From: Delphinapterus leucas
Lineage: Eukaryota; Chordata; Mammalia; Artiodactyla; Monodontidae
Assembly (NCBI RefSeq): GCF_002288925.2
Contig: NW_022098031.1
Location: forward strand, 16,560,212-16,624,211
DNA length: 64,000 nt
Direction: 5' to 3'
Shown here: in pieces, positions 11,381 through 22,720 of the stretch
Layout: the number at the start of each line of letters is the position of its first letter
Numbering within the stretch: position 1 is the stretch's first letter
Program-made: the position numbers and the translations under genes
The notes under the pieces: generated by a model
What the model was told of the DNA's origin: nothing
The model's database searches: none
What the model saw: only the letters and a program-made list of their open reading frames with translations

Positions 11381-11620
11381 TTGTTTTGTTTTGTTTTTTT
11401 GTGTGGTACGCGGGCCTCTCACTGCTGTGGCCTCTCCCGTTGCGGAGCACAGGCTCCGGACGCGCAGGCTCAGCGGCCATGACCCACGGGCCTAGCCGCT
11501 TCCACGACTCACGGGCCTAGCCGCTTCCACGGCATGTGGGATCTTCCCAGACCGGGGCACGAACCCATGTCCCCTGCATCGGCAGGCGGACTCTCAACCA
11601 CTGCGCCACCAGGGAAGCCC
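11381..11620 (-). repeat. CHR-type SINE, antisense, with internal 25-bp duplication
   Basis: The body starts 'gtgtggtacgcgggcctctc' and ends 'ccaccagggaagccc', with a TTTTG-rich tail to the left. It is longer than its relatives because of a tandem duplication: 11481-11505 and 11506-11530 are 24/25 identical (gaCCcacgggc versus gaCTcacgggc). No other copy in the window has this. Confidence 0.95.
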
Positions 11621-12009
11621 GATAACGTGATGACCAAGATATGAGGCAGAAAGACATTTTAATAAAATAGGTTCCAAAATAAGGCCCTGAATTGTATTTG
11701 TTTGGCAGATAAGATTGACACACATACAGATTAGAAAACTATGGAAAACATGTATACTCAAGAGGACTGTGGTACTTCACAAACTTTAACTGCTTTAATC
11801 CTGAGAATGGAGACACTGATATGAATTGGAATGATTCATATGGATGAGTGGGATATTGAAAAAGGAAGTTACTAAGAGACGTGTTGATTTGTAGTAGCAA
11901 TCTGAGATTTAGGGTTGGAGGAGGGCATTCCGGATATGGTAAGAACACCAGGTGAAGGGATAGAAGTGATTGTGGAATATTTAATGAGCAGAGAGACCTA
12001 GCGAAAAGA

Positions 12010-12205
12010 TCAGAGACTTTAGTTAAAATCTCAGTGCTGCCACTTTCTAGCTGTGTGATCTGGGACATGAAATATAACCTTCCAGGGATTCAACTTCCTC
12101 ATCTGCATCCTAGGGATAATAACGGTTGCCTTCAGAGTTTTCATGAAGGTTTGACATAGGGTAGGCATTGGGGTTGACGCTCAGTGTGTAGGAGCTATTA
12201 CTTAT
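12010..12205 (+). repeat. MIR SINE, sense
   Basis: 'cactttctagctgtgtgatc', 'acttcctcatctgcatccta' and 'gttttcatgaaggtttgaca' in MIR order. Confidence 0.8.
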
Positions 12206-12229
12206 GGAACAATAGAGAGAAAGCGTCAT

Positions 12230-13640
12230 CATTCATTCAGTCTGTTCTTTCAGTGGGAATATGAATGTGCTAGGCACTGTTCTTGGTTCAGGGGATGCAG
12301 CAGTTTATAAAATGCCCACGTTTCCACTCTCATGGAGCTTGTAATCTTGTGGAGGAATGTGTGTTGGAAGAAAAGGAAGAGCAGTGTAGGTGAAGCAGAA
12401 AAAGGTGGATGGTGGAGCTGGTGAGGAGTGATGGATGAGGTCAGGGAGGAAACAGTGGCCAGATCATATAGGGCCTTAGTGAAGGCACCAGAGAGGGCTG
12501 TGGTGGAGATACTGGGTTCGACGGATTGAAATGGGAAACCATTTAGATATTTGAGGGGAGTGGTGATGCGCTTATGTTAAACACTTACTCTGGCTGCTGT
12601 GCAGGAACAGGCTGTAGGGAGACTAGGGCAAAAGCACGGAGAGAGGCTCTTGGAAAAAGTCCATCTGAAAGGCAAAGGGGCCTTTGGACAGTGGTGGAAA
12701 CTATGAGATCTGATTAGATGTTGAATATGTTTTCAACAAAGAGTTGGCAGGATTTGCTGATGGATTGAATGTAGAGTGTGAGAGAAAGAGGCTGATCAAG
12801 AAAGACTTCATCTGAATGGAGTCTCCATTTACTGAATTTAGGGAGATGGAGTAGTAGCAGCCATGGGTGGAATGATCAAGAGTTCTGTAGGACATACAAA
12901 CTTTAAGATTTTTTTAGCTTTCCGGATGGAACCAACGAATAGAATTTGGAAGTTTGTCTGGATTTCAGGAGAGAGGAAGAACCTAAAATATAAATTTGAG
13001 AGAAATTTGCACTTAGATAGTTTTTAAAGCCGTATGATGGGATAAGTTGAGCTAGGGGGTTAGTGTAGGAAGACAAGAGGTCTGAGGATTGAGTCCTGAG
13101 TTAGATCAATGCTTAGAGGACAGGAAGATAAGAAGGAACCACCAGCAAAGAAGACTGAGAAATAATGTAAGAGGAGAACTGAAAGAGTAGTGTTTTAGAA
13201 GCCAAAATGAAGGAAGTGTTTCAAAAGGCAGGAAGTGATCAGTAAAGTCAGTTTTTACTTAATAGATGAGTAAGAGGATCCCTGAGCAATGGCATTTGGG
13301 TTTGACGATGTTCAGATTACTGACCCTGGCAAGAGCTGTTTTTGGGAAACTAGTAGGGAATAAAACCCAGTTAGAATAGGTTCAAGAGAGAATGCACCAG
13401 GAAATTCAGACAGCAAGTATAGATCATTCTTTTAGGAAGCTTTGCTATAAAAGGAAGCAAAGAAATGAAATAAGAAAGATCAACAGAATTTTCCTTCAAG
13501 AGGGGAGATATATCATTAATTTATGCTAATGGAAAGGAGCCAATAGTGGGGGCAGTTAATGTAATTGAACTATAGAATTCATGTTAGAAAATGTGAGAAA
13601 TGTTTGGATAGTGGCTGATGACATAAGGCTTTAAAAACCA
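12230..13640 (-). repeat. LINE2, antisense, long copy
   Basis: Starts at 'cattcattcagtctgttctt' with 'gtgctaggcactgttcttgg', then 'ctcatggagcttgtaatctt', 'cttactctggctgctgtgca', 'ggatttgctgatggattgaa' and 'gaccctggcaagagctgttt'. The order matches the complement of the sense L2 at 61-62 kb. It is the best preserved of the antisense copies but has no useful reading frame. Confidence 0.8.
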
Positions 13641-13839
13641 TTGAACAACTTGAAACTGTACCTGGTAGGCCGCATGAAGCCTTTATAGATACTTGAATAG
13701 AGAAGTGACATAAAAACCTATATGTGCCTGTAGTAAAATTCACCAAAGTGATTTATAAGCATCATTATCTCTGATATCCCCCCTTAAACATAAAAGATGG
13801 AAAAGTCTCTGCATTAGAAACAGCTCATCGTTAGGGAAA

Positions 13840-13990
13840 CTTAAAATGTGCTGTATATCATGAACTCTGATATGCTAGTCCATTGAGTCCGCCCAACAAA
13901 TCCATAGGTGGATACTATAACTGATCACTTTTCTTAGGCAACAGCTGGAAGTGGTAGAGCCAATAATTGCACCTACACTACCTGGTTCCA
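13840..13990 (-). repeat. MIR SINE, antisense, decayed
   Basis: 'aacaaatccataggtggata' and 'acagctggaagtggtagagc' followed by 'cctggttccagaa' match the complement of a MIR core. Boundaries are uncertain. Confidence 0.5.
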
Positions 13991-14324
13991 GAATACAACG
14001 TAAAGCAGCATGTTCTATTGCTTCTCTCCATGTATTGTCTTATAAATTGTGAACTTCATTTGGCCCCTTTTTTAGTTATTTCATGGGTATCTAAGACCAT
14101 TCACTGTTTTCTTCACTTAGATATCCTGCCTTGCCATTTCTATTAATTCCACAAATTACATTTTGTTTGGTATAGTTCACATATATTGTACCACACACAT
14201 CATTGTGCACAATTCACATATCATGTACACACAAATTCTGTTTATATACATATACACCCCTTGATGTGGTGGTCATATGCAGAGTCAAACAGATTAGAAT
14301 GTTTTTAATAATAGCCACTTCATA

Positions 14325-14480
14325 ATTGCACAGTGCTTTATTGTTTACTAGGAACTACCACATAAACAATTTTAATACTCATAGCAACCCAGTGTGTTTG
14401 TCAGAATAGATATAAGTATTGCCCTTTAAACAAATGAAGAATCAGAGAAACTGACACAGTGCTTAGCTCAGAGTAGACAC
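14325..14480 (-). repeat. MIR SINE, antisense
   Basis: 'cacagtgctttattgtttac', 'aatactcatagcaaccca' and 'caaatgaagaatcagagaaa' fit an antisense MIR. It is followed at once by sense MIR/L2-like tail sequence (agtgcttagctcagagtaga). Confidence 0.5.
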
Positions 14481-14481
14481 T

Positions 14482-14545
14482 TAGTAAATAGTTGAATAAA
14501 AGAATAAATGAACTAGTAAATAGTTGAATAAAAGAATAAATGAAC
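14482..14545. repeat. Perfect 32-bp tandem duplication
   Basis: 14482-14513 and 14514-14545 are identical over 32 bases (tagtaaatagttgaataaaa, then gaataaatgaac). The unit looks like the tail of a MIR or L2. Two identical units in otherwise decayed repeat sequence imply a recent duplication. Confidence 0.97.
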
Positions 14546-15540
14546 AAATGGTACATAGTCATAGAGTTTGGAAGAACAGTGCAGTAATAGAAAGCTGAGA
14601 CTCCTGACTGCTAATCCAGGGCTTTTCCCATTATACTGCAGTTGTCTTGAATTTTTTTTAATCCTTACTTTTAAATAAAATTCTTTGGCTTCCAAGTACT
14701 AGCAGTTAAAGTATAATCAAAGCAGTGAGATGGAATTCTTTACATGCTGTGAAATTTAGAGCTGGTTTTCGGTTGGAGAATTGCAGTGATGCCACAGGTA
14801 GCAGACATTTCTTTGGGTCAATATTCAATTAATGTCTCAGCAGATTGCTAATAGAGACTGAATTGTAGGGAGGGCTGTTTTGGAGGTGAAACGGATGAAG
14901 AAAAGATGATTCTCAATTACTGAAATCCTTCAAATATTGAGGGTGATTATTTACACATTTAGGGTACATTAATTGTTCTGACTTGGGCACACTCCAGCCC
15001 AGATAATCAATGTCCTCTGCATATTCCTCTCTCCATTTATTTTAACAGGCTGTGAGGGCAGTAGGCTTTTGGGCATCCTATTTTGGAGCACTTCTATACA
15101 TTTGCTTCAGATGATGAGATCTGCCAGATGCCACTCTTGAAATATGTCTATTCTGGGGGTGGGTAAAGAAGTGCAGGTTCTCACACCCATCTTCTAACAC
15201 AAGCTATGAGTCGGCTCTAGCTTCTCCCCTCTGAGAAGGTGGGCAGTGACACTTTTTCTGGATGAGGCAGGCAGTTGCAGTGGTAGTGCTGAGGGGTTTG
15301 GAAAGCAGTTAGAGAGTGGGGAGCACATTTTTTTAATTAATACTCTTGGTTAGTCAGGAGTGATTTCACGTAGCCAAGAAACTATTGGCATGTGATGGGC
15401 ATTTGTCCAAGTCATGTACAATTGTCAAAGTTTTCTCTGTAAGGGAACATTAATGGGACAACCCAGCTTTTCAGTATGTCTTCGGCATGAGCCTTTTTGC
15501 GGGAAGGAGGGATAACAGTTTTTTTATTTTTTGGTTTTTT
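14546..15540. other. No recognised feature
   Basis: About 1 kb of unassigned DNA. A pyrimidine-rich acceptor-like site at 15048 is followed by about 21 open codons, but no donor was found. Confidence 0.45.
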
Positions 15541-15542
15541 GC

Positions 15543-15555
15543 GGGGGGGGGGGGG
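15543..15555. repeat. G13 homopolymer
   Basis: Thirteen G in a row after a T-rich tract, 245 bases before the assembly gap. Homopolymer length may be unreliable. Confidence 0.9.
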
Positions 15556-15754
15556 TTTGGTATGACGTAGATATTATTATCCTTGTCCTCTACGGATTGC
15601 CAGGCATTCTTCCACATCTTGAGAAGAGGATACAGGCAACTCCATTTTAGAGCTCCATGCTGCTACCCAAAAGTAGTGAGCACAGGACCCTCTGCCAGCT
15701 AACTCTTCTTGGTGGGGAGCATCATGTTTCCGTGCTACTTTAAACGTCATCTTA

Positions 15755-15800
15755 GGGCTTCCCTGGTGGCGCAGTGGTTGAGAATGCGTCTGCCGATGCA
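15755..15800 (+). repeat. CHR-type SINE head, cut by assembly gap
   Basis: 'gggcttccctggtggcgcag' with 'tggttgagaatgcg' and 'ctgccgatgca' is the tRNA-like 5' end of the same SINE family, in sense. The rest is lost in the run of N. No SINE sequence is seen on the far side, so the body and tail (about 160-300 bases) must lie inside the gap. Confidence 0.93.
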
Positions 15801-16200
15801 NNNNNNNNNNNNNNNNNNNNNNNNNNNNNNNNNNNNNNNNNNNNNNNNNNNNNNNNNNNNNNNNNNNNNNNNNNNNNNNNNNNNNNNNNNNNNNNNNNNN
15901 NNNNNNNNNNNNNNNNNNNNNNNNNNNNNNNNNNNNNNNNNNNNNNNNNNNNNNNNNNNNNNNNNNNNNNNNNNNNNNNNNNNNNNNNNNNNNNNNNNNN
16001 NNNNNNNNNNNNNNNNNNNNNNNNNNNNNNNNNNNNNNNNNNNNNNNNNNNNNNNNNNNNNNNNNNNNNNNNNNNNNNNNNNNNNNNNNNNNNNNNNNNN
16101 NNNNNNNNNNNNNNNNNNNNNNNNNNNNNNNNNNNNNNNNNNNNNNNNNNNNNNNNNNNNNNNNNNNNNNNNNNNNNNNNNNNNNNNNNNNNNNNNNNNN
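15801..16200. other. Assembly gap (400 N)
   Basis: Exactly 400 unspecified bases. The round number may be an estimated or padded size. Long open frames across it are artefacts. Confidence 1.
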
Positions 16201-18519
16201 TGTCAAAATAGGATGTCTACTCTGCTTCTCTGGCATCAATTAAAAATGTAGACTCCCACATCCTGCATCACTTAGCAGAGAGCCCAAGCTTGCAATATGC
16301 AGCCTCCTGCTGAAACATGTTTGAAACTGCATTTTGAGAAACAGTTCAAGAGACACATTATTCAATGAGAACCAAATAGTCTCTAAACTCTGTCGCTGGG
16401 ACAAGATTACATCTCCGGAATATCAACAGGTCTTAGCTAAAACCTTCGTTTTCTAGCAGAATGTATTGGTTGAGTAATCTTTTTGTTTGAATTTTTGTTT
16501 TGAGTTTATTTGACTTGTTGAGTGTAATTAAACGTTACGTCCTTGGCTTTGGGCAAAGGGCAAGTTCAGAAACAGCTATTTGAAGAATATTTTCTAAGCA
16601 AAATTGCAGTGCACACAGCAATTTTTGCCAATGAACAGAGTTGAATTAATGAATGAATTGGAGACATTTGTACTCTGCTTCTTAAGGTCTCCCACCGGAA
16701 GTATCATGTGGAAAACTCCTCCATGAGTTTATTACCAGCAGAGTTTGTCTTTCCATATGGATTCACATACTTCTTTTGATTTCATTACTTCCCAAATGAC
16801 TTCTGATCCATTTTAATTTTTAACTCAGCTGTTTTATGTATTTTAATATTATAAAAAATTCTCTAGACTCTAAATCTGGGAGCATTTTAGGATACATTTA
16901 GTTTATTTCACTCTCTACTGCTTGAAATGCTTCAAGTCCTATTGGGGAATGAGGTGGCCATATAAGACATATGAAAAAGAAACCAACGACAGAATAGTTT
17001 CCCCCAAAGAGCTTCCTCAGGAGAAAGGGATACTTCCATTGAGACTTGTAAAGGAGGGAGCTTAGTTCAGTCTGGAATTCTCGCTTGGACTATGGTGGCA
17101 CCCCAGAAACAATCCCCCAAAGCTTGGGCACTGCCAGGGCAACCCTCCAACATGGTCACACCCCACTGTATCCATCAAAACACCAGTTCATCGACTATGG
17201 AAGAATACTAATTGAAAGAAGGATTTCACTGTGGTGATGATTTATAATTTTTTACTTATTTTATATGATTTAAACCTTAGGGAAATTTATTGATTTTAAT
17301 TTGCTTCAGCAAACATTTGTTGAGAGCCTTGGTTTAAGTTAAACCATTAGATTTCCCCCTGAGCTTTCTGAGCACACTCTGTTTTGGGGCAACGTTTCTG
17401 TGCCTATTCGCTTCTTTCTACCAAGGAGAGCGTTCGTGAGATGTTACAGTATTGTTTTATTTGCAGATTTTGATAATGTACTTTAGGTGGAGAAGCAGCC
17501 TGAATAACTTGAATGCTTTTAGATTAGCCTATTTGGGGTTTAGACATTATTTTTTATTCTCAGAAGTACAGCTTTCAACAGGTCAACTGTCATTTGGGAA
17601 GGCTGTAGACTTTCTTGGACTCTCTTTAGTTTGGCAGCTTGCAGGCGGATACTATTTCCTGTCAGTTTCTAACAAAGGCAATCTGTATTTTGAACAAGGC
17701 AGAACACAAATTAGCCACGATACTCAGGCTGTGCAATAATGGCCCCCAGATCCAGAGAGAAGTACATGTGTACATTTGCTCAGTGATGAGTTGACCAGGA
17801 CCATGTATTCCTTTGTCCTGGACCTTGATGGATTACTGGCTTGAAAAGCAGGCAGAGATCTATAGATACAGCGCTCATTCTAACAGAAACCAGCAGTACT
17901 ATTGCCCACCAGCCCTTATTGTTTTTTTTAATTCAGCCACATGTAAAGAGGATGCTTCAAGGAAGCACGTTATGATTTATGGGTTGTGGAGCCTGCTGCA
18001 CTAAGATTCTTAAAACCCTACTGCAAGCCTGTTCTTTGAATTTTAAAAAGAACAAAAAGGTATTTTTATCCTCCTCACTTATAAAACTGGATGCTTAAAA
18101 ACGATAGCAAAATTATGATTTTAATGACTTTGTTTATATTTGGAGGAGGGAACTCAGCTACCTAAGATGAGATTCTCAAAGGAAATAATTTGTATGTTCT
18201 GTTTTAAATAATTCCCCAAGATGTGGATCTACTGGAGTTCATTTTCTTGACCAAGAGAATTACTTTGTAGCAGATGGTGGCTTTAGTACTGAAGAATGTG
18301 AGCCTGTGATCTAGAAGATTTGTTTGTCTTCTCCTTGGTTTGGCTTCTGTCAAGGCCTGTTTATATAATGTCATATTTTTATGTAATTCTTCAAAATTTG
18401 AATGATTTTTGTTTTCAAACATAAGAGATTGGTATGCTTTTGACTCATACATTTATAAATATATTTCTTGGAGTTAAAAACATTTTTTAAAATCTTTCTT
18501 GTACATACCTTGATCCTAG
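16201..18519. other. Largely unassigned DNA
   Basis: About 2.3 kb without clear repeats. A 95-codon frame at 17452-17739 has no recognisable domain. A weak splice-like pair near 17465-17485 would enclose only about 20 bases. Nothing is called. Confidence 0.45.
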
Positions 18520-18590
18520 ACGTCTGAGAGACACAGCCATGAAGAGGAAGAAGGTGAAAATTACCTTCTTCACCAAAGACCCTTATTTTT
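18520..18590 (+). CDS. Predicted internal coding exon, acidic, unidentified gene
   Basis: Seen: acceptor ccttgatcctag ending at 18519, 71 exonic bases, and donor gtaagg from 18591. In phase 0, the phase left by the exon at 5811-5849, it reads through without a stop: 23 codons beginning TSERHSHEEEEGENY plus two leftover bases. The reading is acidic and hydrophilic, as in a disordered N-terminal region. A second frame (RLRDTAMKRKKVKITFFT) is also open, so the frame rests on the proposed partner exon. The product is not recognised. The exon ends in phase 2 and cannot be joined directly to the exon at 55768. If real, the gene runs left to right with an intron of about 12.7 kb upstream. Confidence 0.35.
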
Positions 18591-18762
18591 GTAAGGACTG
18601 TATTTTATTTCTGCTTGAATGAATACCACATACTGAAGATTGAATTAGATTTGTGATTTCATTGCTATTGACCAACTACACAGGCACACACACTTTTGTT
18701 TCATACTATATAATAACACCTTTTATTTTTATTTGATGCAATTAAAAGATATAAAATATCTT

Positions 18763-18813
18763 ATTAATAATTTTCATATTGATTATATATATTAATAATT
18801 TTCATATTGATTA
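18763..18813. repeat. 23-bp direct duplication, spacing 28
   Basis: 'attaataattttcatattga' plus 'tta' occurs at 18763-18785 and again, identically, at 18791-18813. Confidence 0.95.
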
Positions 18814-19352
18814 CATGTTGAAATGATATTATTTTGGTTATATTAGATTAAAATATTAATTACAATTTAAAAAATAAATAAAAGTAGCCCATAAAAACCA
18901 TACAGAATTTTCATACCAATTCAGTGTATTTCATGATGATAGTGCAAGATAAAGCAATTTGATTTCCTCCCCTGGAGAGTTTAGGATCAGAAGACTGCTG
19001 CTTAATACTTCATCCCTGATGATTCCCGGAAGCTAAAGTATATACAGGACAAAATAAACTTCTAGAGAAAATTATTTGCAAAATATTTCTATGTTCTTTT
19101 GTTCACCCATATTTAGGACATATTATACAAGTCAAAATAAGCCCAGTATTCCTCCCCAGTTTTGATGTGTGAGTCCCTAAGCTCTCAGTGCAGGAGCTAG
19201 TCTGTTTGATTGGATTTCTCTGGTGTCAGACAGCACTGTCCGTCAGTAGGAATGAACTGTAGCTTCTAGAGGGTAAATCGTATAATCAGCGCAACTTCAC
19301 ATTCATAGCAACCTTCACCTTCTCCCTCTCTCTCAGTTAGATTCTGAGACAG

Positions 19353-19392
19353 TGTTTAAAACTTCCGTTCCTTGTTTAAAACTTCAGTTCCT
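19353..19392. repeat. 20-bp tandem duplication
   Basis: tgtttaaaacttccgttcct at 19353-19372 is followed directly by the same unit with one change (c to a) at 19373-19392. Confidence 0.93.
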
Positions 19393-20129
19393 TTCACTTT
19401 CCTCAAGTTTAGTCAAGGAGAGTCTGGCTTAAAATATAAAATAGGATGTTTATTCTTACTTCAGTGCATGTGGACAGAAGCTTTATGTTCTAACTCGCTC
19501 ACTGGTAGAGCACTATCACAATTCTAATAAGACTTGGTAGATATTGCTTTCATTCTGTTTGAAAATAAGCATCATGACTTAACGGGGACAAGTTACATAA
19601 TCACTGACACACTTCCAAATTGTCAGTTCTTGTACCCCTTGTTAAACTATACGTGCAGTTATGTATATGTGTAAATGTATGCACATCGATTAAGTTACTA
19701 CTGTGATAATGTATTTACAGCTTAAATGCTATCCCAGGTATGAGAAACATAACTGAAAATGCTCTTTAGAATAATAGCAGTCTGTGAAGAGTCCTCACCG
19801 CTACTTCTTCTTTTGTTGCCTCTAAGCTGAATGGGTCTCTGGAAAACCATAAAAGCTTTAAAGGTACATGATGGAAAAAGGCAACTAACTTGGCTTTTAC
19901 AGCCTTTTTTTCTCATATTTGATACTGTCTTCCCTTAGCTGTTGGTAATAATCCAACCTCACCTTTTGTACCTTGTTCAGCATGGCGGAGTGGGAAGGGC
20001 TGCCTGAGTCAGAAGACCTGAGTTCTACTGCAAAGCTTATAAGTCTGCTTCCCTTATGAGAGTGTAAGCTCCATGAGGGCAGGGACTGGGCTGTCTCCTT
20101 CATGATGAGATCTTCAGCAGTCTATCATA

Positions 20130-20500
20130 ATCTAAATTGATTTGTTCCACAAATATTTGAGTACCTTCTTTGGGCCTGACACTGTTCTAGATGCTGGTGA
20201 TAGCCCAGGGAAAGAAACAGACGAAATCCTTGCCTTCATGGTGTTTACGCTTTAGTGGGGACACATATGTGATAAGTGCATCAAAAGATGGTATAGCAGA
20301 GTATGAGGCACCGAACCATGAAGGGTGGTTGTGGAGGGCTCTTTGCTAAATAGACACTTGAGCAAAGCCGGGAATGAGCCATGTGGCTAGATGGGGATAG
20401 TTTAGGGCAGAGTAAATAGCAGGAGACCCTGGGATGCTTGATGCGTTTGCAGAATAGCAATAATAATACATGTGAACAAAAAGGAGGAGGCCTGAGATCA
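20130..20500 (-). repeat. LINE2 3' region, antisense
   Basis: 'tgacactgttctagatgctg', 'acgaaatccttgccttcatg' and 'tagacacttgagcaaagccg' are the complement of the L2 3' region, as in the copies at 0.3, 9.3 and 12.2 kb. Confidence 0.75.
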
Positions 20501-21209
20501 TAGAGGTGTTAGTATTAGGACTTGAGGCTATTAGCTTTAGCTGTTTAATAGGGACTGTTAAGCTTGTTACTCAGTCTCTGAGCAGGATACTGCACTGACT
20601 TCCCTGATTCTTAAAACGCAGGGGCTTCAGATTGATTTCTAGACTGCTGATTAATAAGCCCGGGGACCTAAGGCCCTAGAATTCCACCCCTCCCCAGTTT
20701 TTACTACTTCGTGATAATAGCAGAAAGTATCCAGGATGAAAGTCAGTCGCAATCTGAATGGGAGCTTTTGCTTGTTTTTTGTCCCAAGGTTGTCATTTTG
20801 GATCTCACTGGGTATAAACGGGAGAGTGGATTTATGGGACATGTAGTATTGATATATTGTAAAGAACAAAATAAATAGGGTGTTCTATAGAAAATATACC
20901 ATATTCCAGCATTATGTAGCTTTTTAGCTTCCCAATTCTAGTCCCAATACATTGCTGAGCCTTTTAAAACTATGATATATTTCATCTCCTACTCGACCCA
21001 GATTACGTGTCAGCTGTTGGCCTTGTGCTTTCAGAAAAAAGCCTTTCTTTCTTCTTCCTGTTTTTAAACTAAACTTGAATGGAGTGTGGATCCACAGAGT
21101 GGGGAAGAGAATTAAAGAACTTTTAAACATATGAAAAGTACCTAGGACAGAATTTTTTAAAAATACCCTTTTTTTTTTTTTTTTTTCCCCTCAGTTGCTG
21201 GTGGGAATA

Positions 21210-22033
21210 CAGGCGTAGTTCAGAGATACTGGGCTTGGTTCCAGACCACCACGATAAAGTGATAAGCAATAAAGCAAGTCACACGAAGTTTTGTTTCCCA
21301 GTGCATGTAAGAGTTATGTTTATACTATACTGTAGTCTATTAAGTGTGCAATAGCATTACGTCTAAAAGAATAATGTACATACCTTAATTAAAAAATACT
21401 TTATTGTTAAAACATGCTAACCATCATCTGAGCCTTCAGCAAGCCGTCATCTTTTTGCTGGTGGAAGGTCTTTCCTCCGTGCTGATGGCGGCTGACTGAC
21501 CAGGGTGATGGCCTGGTGATGACCACGTGGAGTGGCCGTGGCACCTTCTTAACATAAGACAACCATGATGTTTGCCCCATCACTTGACTCTTTCTGTCAC
21601 TTGAACGCTTAGAGGCTATCGTAGGGTTACTAACTGGCCTAATTTCAGTATTACTGTGTCTCAGGGAATAGGAAGGCCAGAAGAGAGGGAGAGAGACAGG
21701 GACGACTAGTTGGTGGAGCATTCAGAACCCACCCAACATTTACTGCTTTAGTTTGCTATTTTATATGGGTGTGGTTTGTGGCACCCCAAAACATTTACAA
21801 TAGCAACATCACAGATCACGAGAACAAGGATAATAGTGATGAAAACGTTTAAAATATTGCGAGAATTACCAGAATGTGACACAGAGACGTGAAGTGAAAA
21901 AATGCTGTTGGAAAAATGACGTCGGTAGGCTTTCTTGGTGCGGGGTTGCCACGAACCTTCAGTTTGTAAAAAAAAAAACACAATGTCTGCAAAGTGCAAT
22001 AAAGCAGCACACAATAAAACAAGGGTGTGCCTG
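21210..22033 (-). mobile_element. Tigger1 DNA transposon, internally deleted
   Basis: The left end 'caggcgtagttcagagatac' and the right end, whose complement begins caggcacaccc, are inverted terminal repeats. A TA precedes the left end at 21208-21209. Inside are well-known Tigger1 blocks such as 'ttggttccagaccaccacga', 'gtgtgcaatagcattacgtc' and 'gcctaatttcagtattactg'. The copy is about 820 bases against roughly 2.4 kb for the full element. The transposase gene is missing at a join near 21587-21605 (ttgactctttctgtcacttg). Both ends survive, so it is a MITE-like derivative. Confidence 0.9.
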
Positions 22034-22227
22034 GGTAGTCATTCTGGAAAGCCATCCGGTAGCAGTTAGTGAAATTAAGTTAGCACGTGCTCCGTGGCTA
22101 CTCACTCAGGCCTAGGTATACCCTATAGAAAATTCTAACAAACGTAAAAGAATATATCTGAGGATTATCTTTCTCTCTCATCTGTTTTGATGGTGTTGGG
22201 AGTGGTACTTAAGAGTTAGAGGGGTAG

Positions 22228-22720
22228 GGGTGGAAAATTTTCCCCTTCTTCCCTTCTCGATTCTTTGGCTGGCCTAATAATTAAATGGACATAAGACATA
22301 TGGACAGGAGAAAAACAAATTTAATTTTGTATGTACAGGACATCATCAAAGTATAAGACTCAAATAAGTGACCAAAGCAGGCAACATTTTATACCTTTTA
22401 GACAGTTTTAGATAATACATTTGTGAAGAATTGACAAGGCAAAGGGGTTTGGGCTTGGGGTAGTAGATTAGTGAAGAGGTTTGTTTATACAGCCTTCCTG
22501 GCCCTAAATTCCCTGTTTCTGGTGATAAGGATGCCTTTTACCCTTCTGGTACAGGGAGGGTACTTTTTCACATGGGAGATTTGTTTCCTGCTTTCCGGGT
22601 AACAAAGGAGGTTCAGAGTACCTTTTTTTATTGGCTTTTCCTTGAGTAACTTCAATTCAAAATAATCAGTATGCCAGAGTGGTGTGTTTTGAGGGGGGCA
22701 TATTCTAATCTTCTTCAGAG
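22228..22720. repeat. LTR-derived repeat, copy A of a local family
   Basis: 'tctttggctggcctaataat' at the left, 'gtgaccaaagcaggcaacat' in the middle and 'aaaataatcagtatgccaga' at the right match copy C at 28292-28765 block for block in the same orientation. Composition and the terminal 'ggggggcatattc' block resemble an old ERV LTR. Family and strand of origin were not settled. Confidence 0.55.

Larger units (their letters stand above)
18591..20130. other. AT-rich unassigned DNA with short duplications
   Basis: No repeat family recognised. It holds two small direct duplications, listed separately. Confidence 0.5.

Noticed and set aside
15048..15112. Acceptor site followed by a hydrophobic 21-codon frame
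   Set aside because: No donor and an early stop; not distinguishable from chance.
15755..15800. tRNA gene
   Set aside because: The tRNA-like sequence is the head of the CHR SINE, as in all other copies, not a free tRNA gene.
15577..16251. Open frames of 145-220 codons on both strands
   Set aside because: They are mostly unspecified residues across the 400-base gap.
17452..17739. 95-codon frame with hydrophobic segments
   Set aside because: No splice sites enclosing it and no recognisable family; length is compatible with chance.
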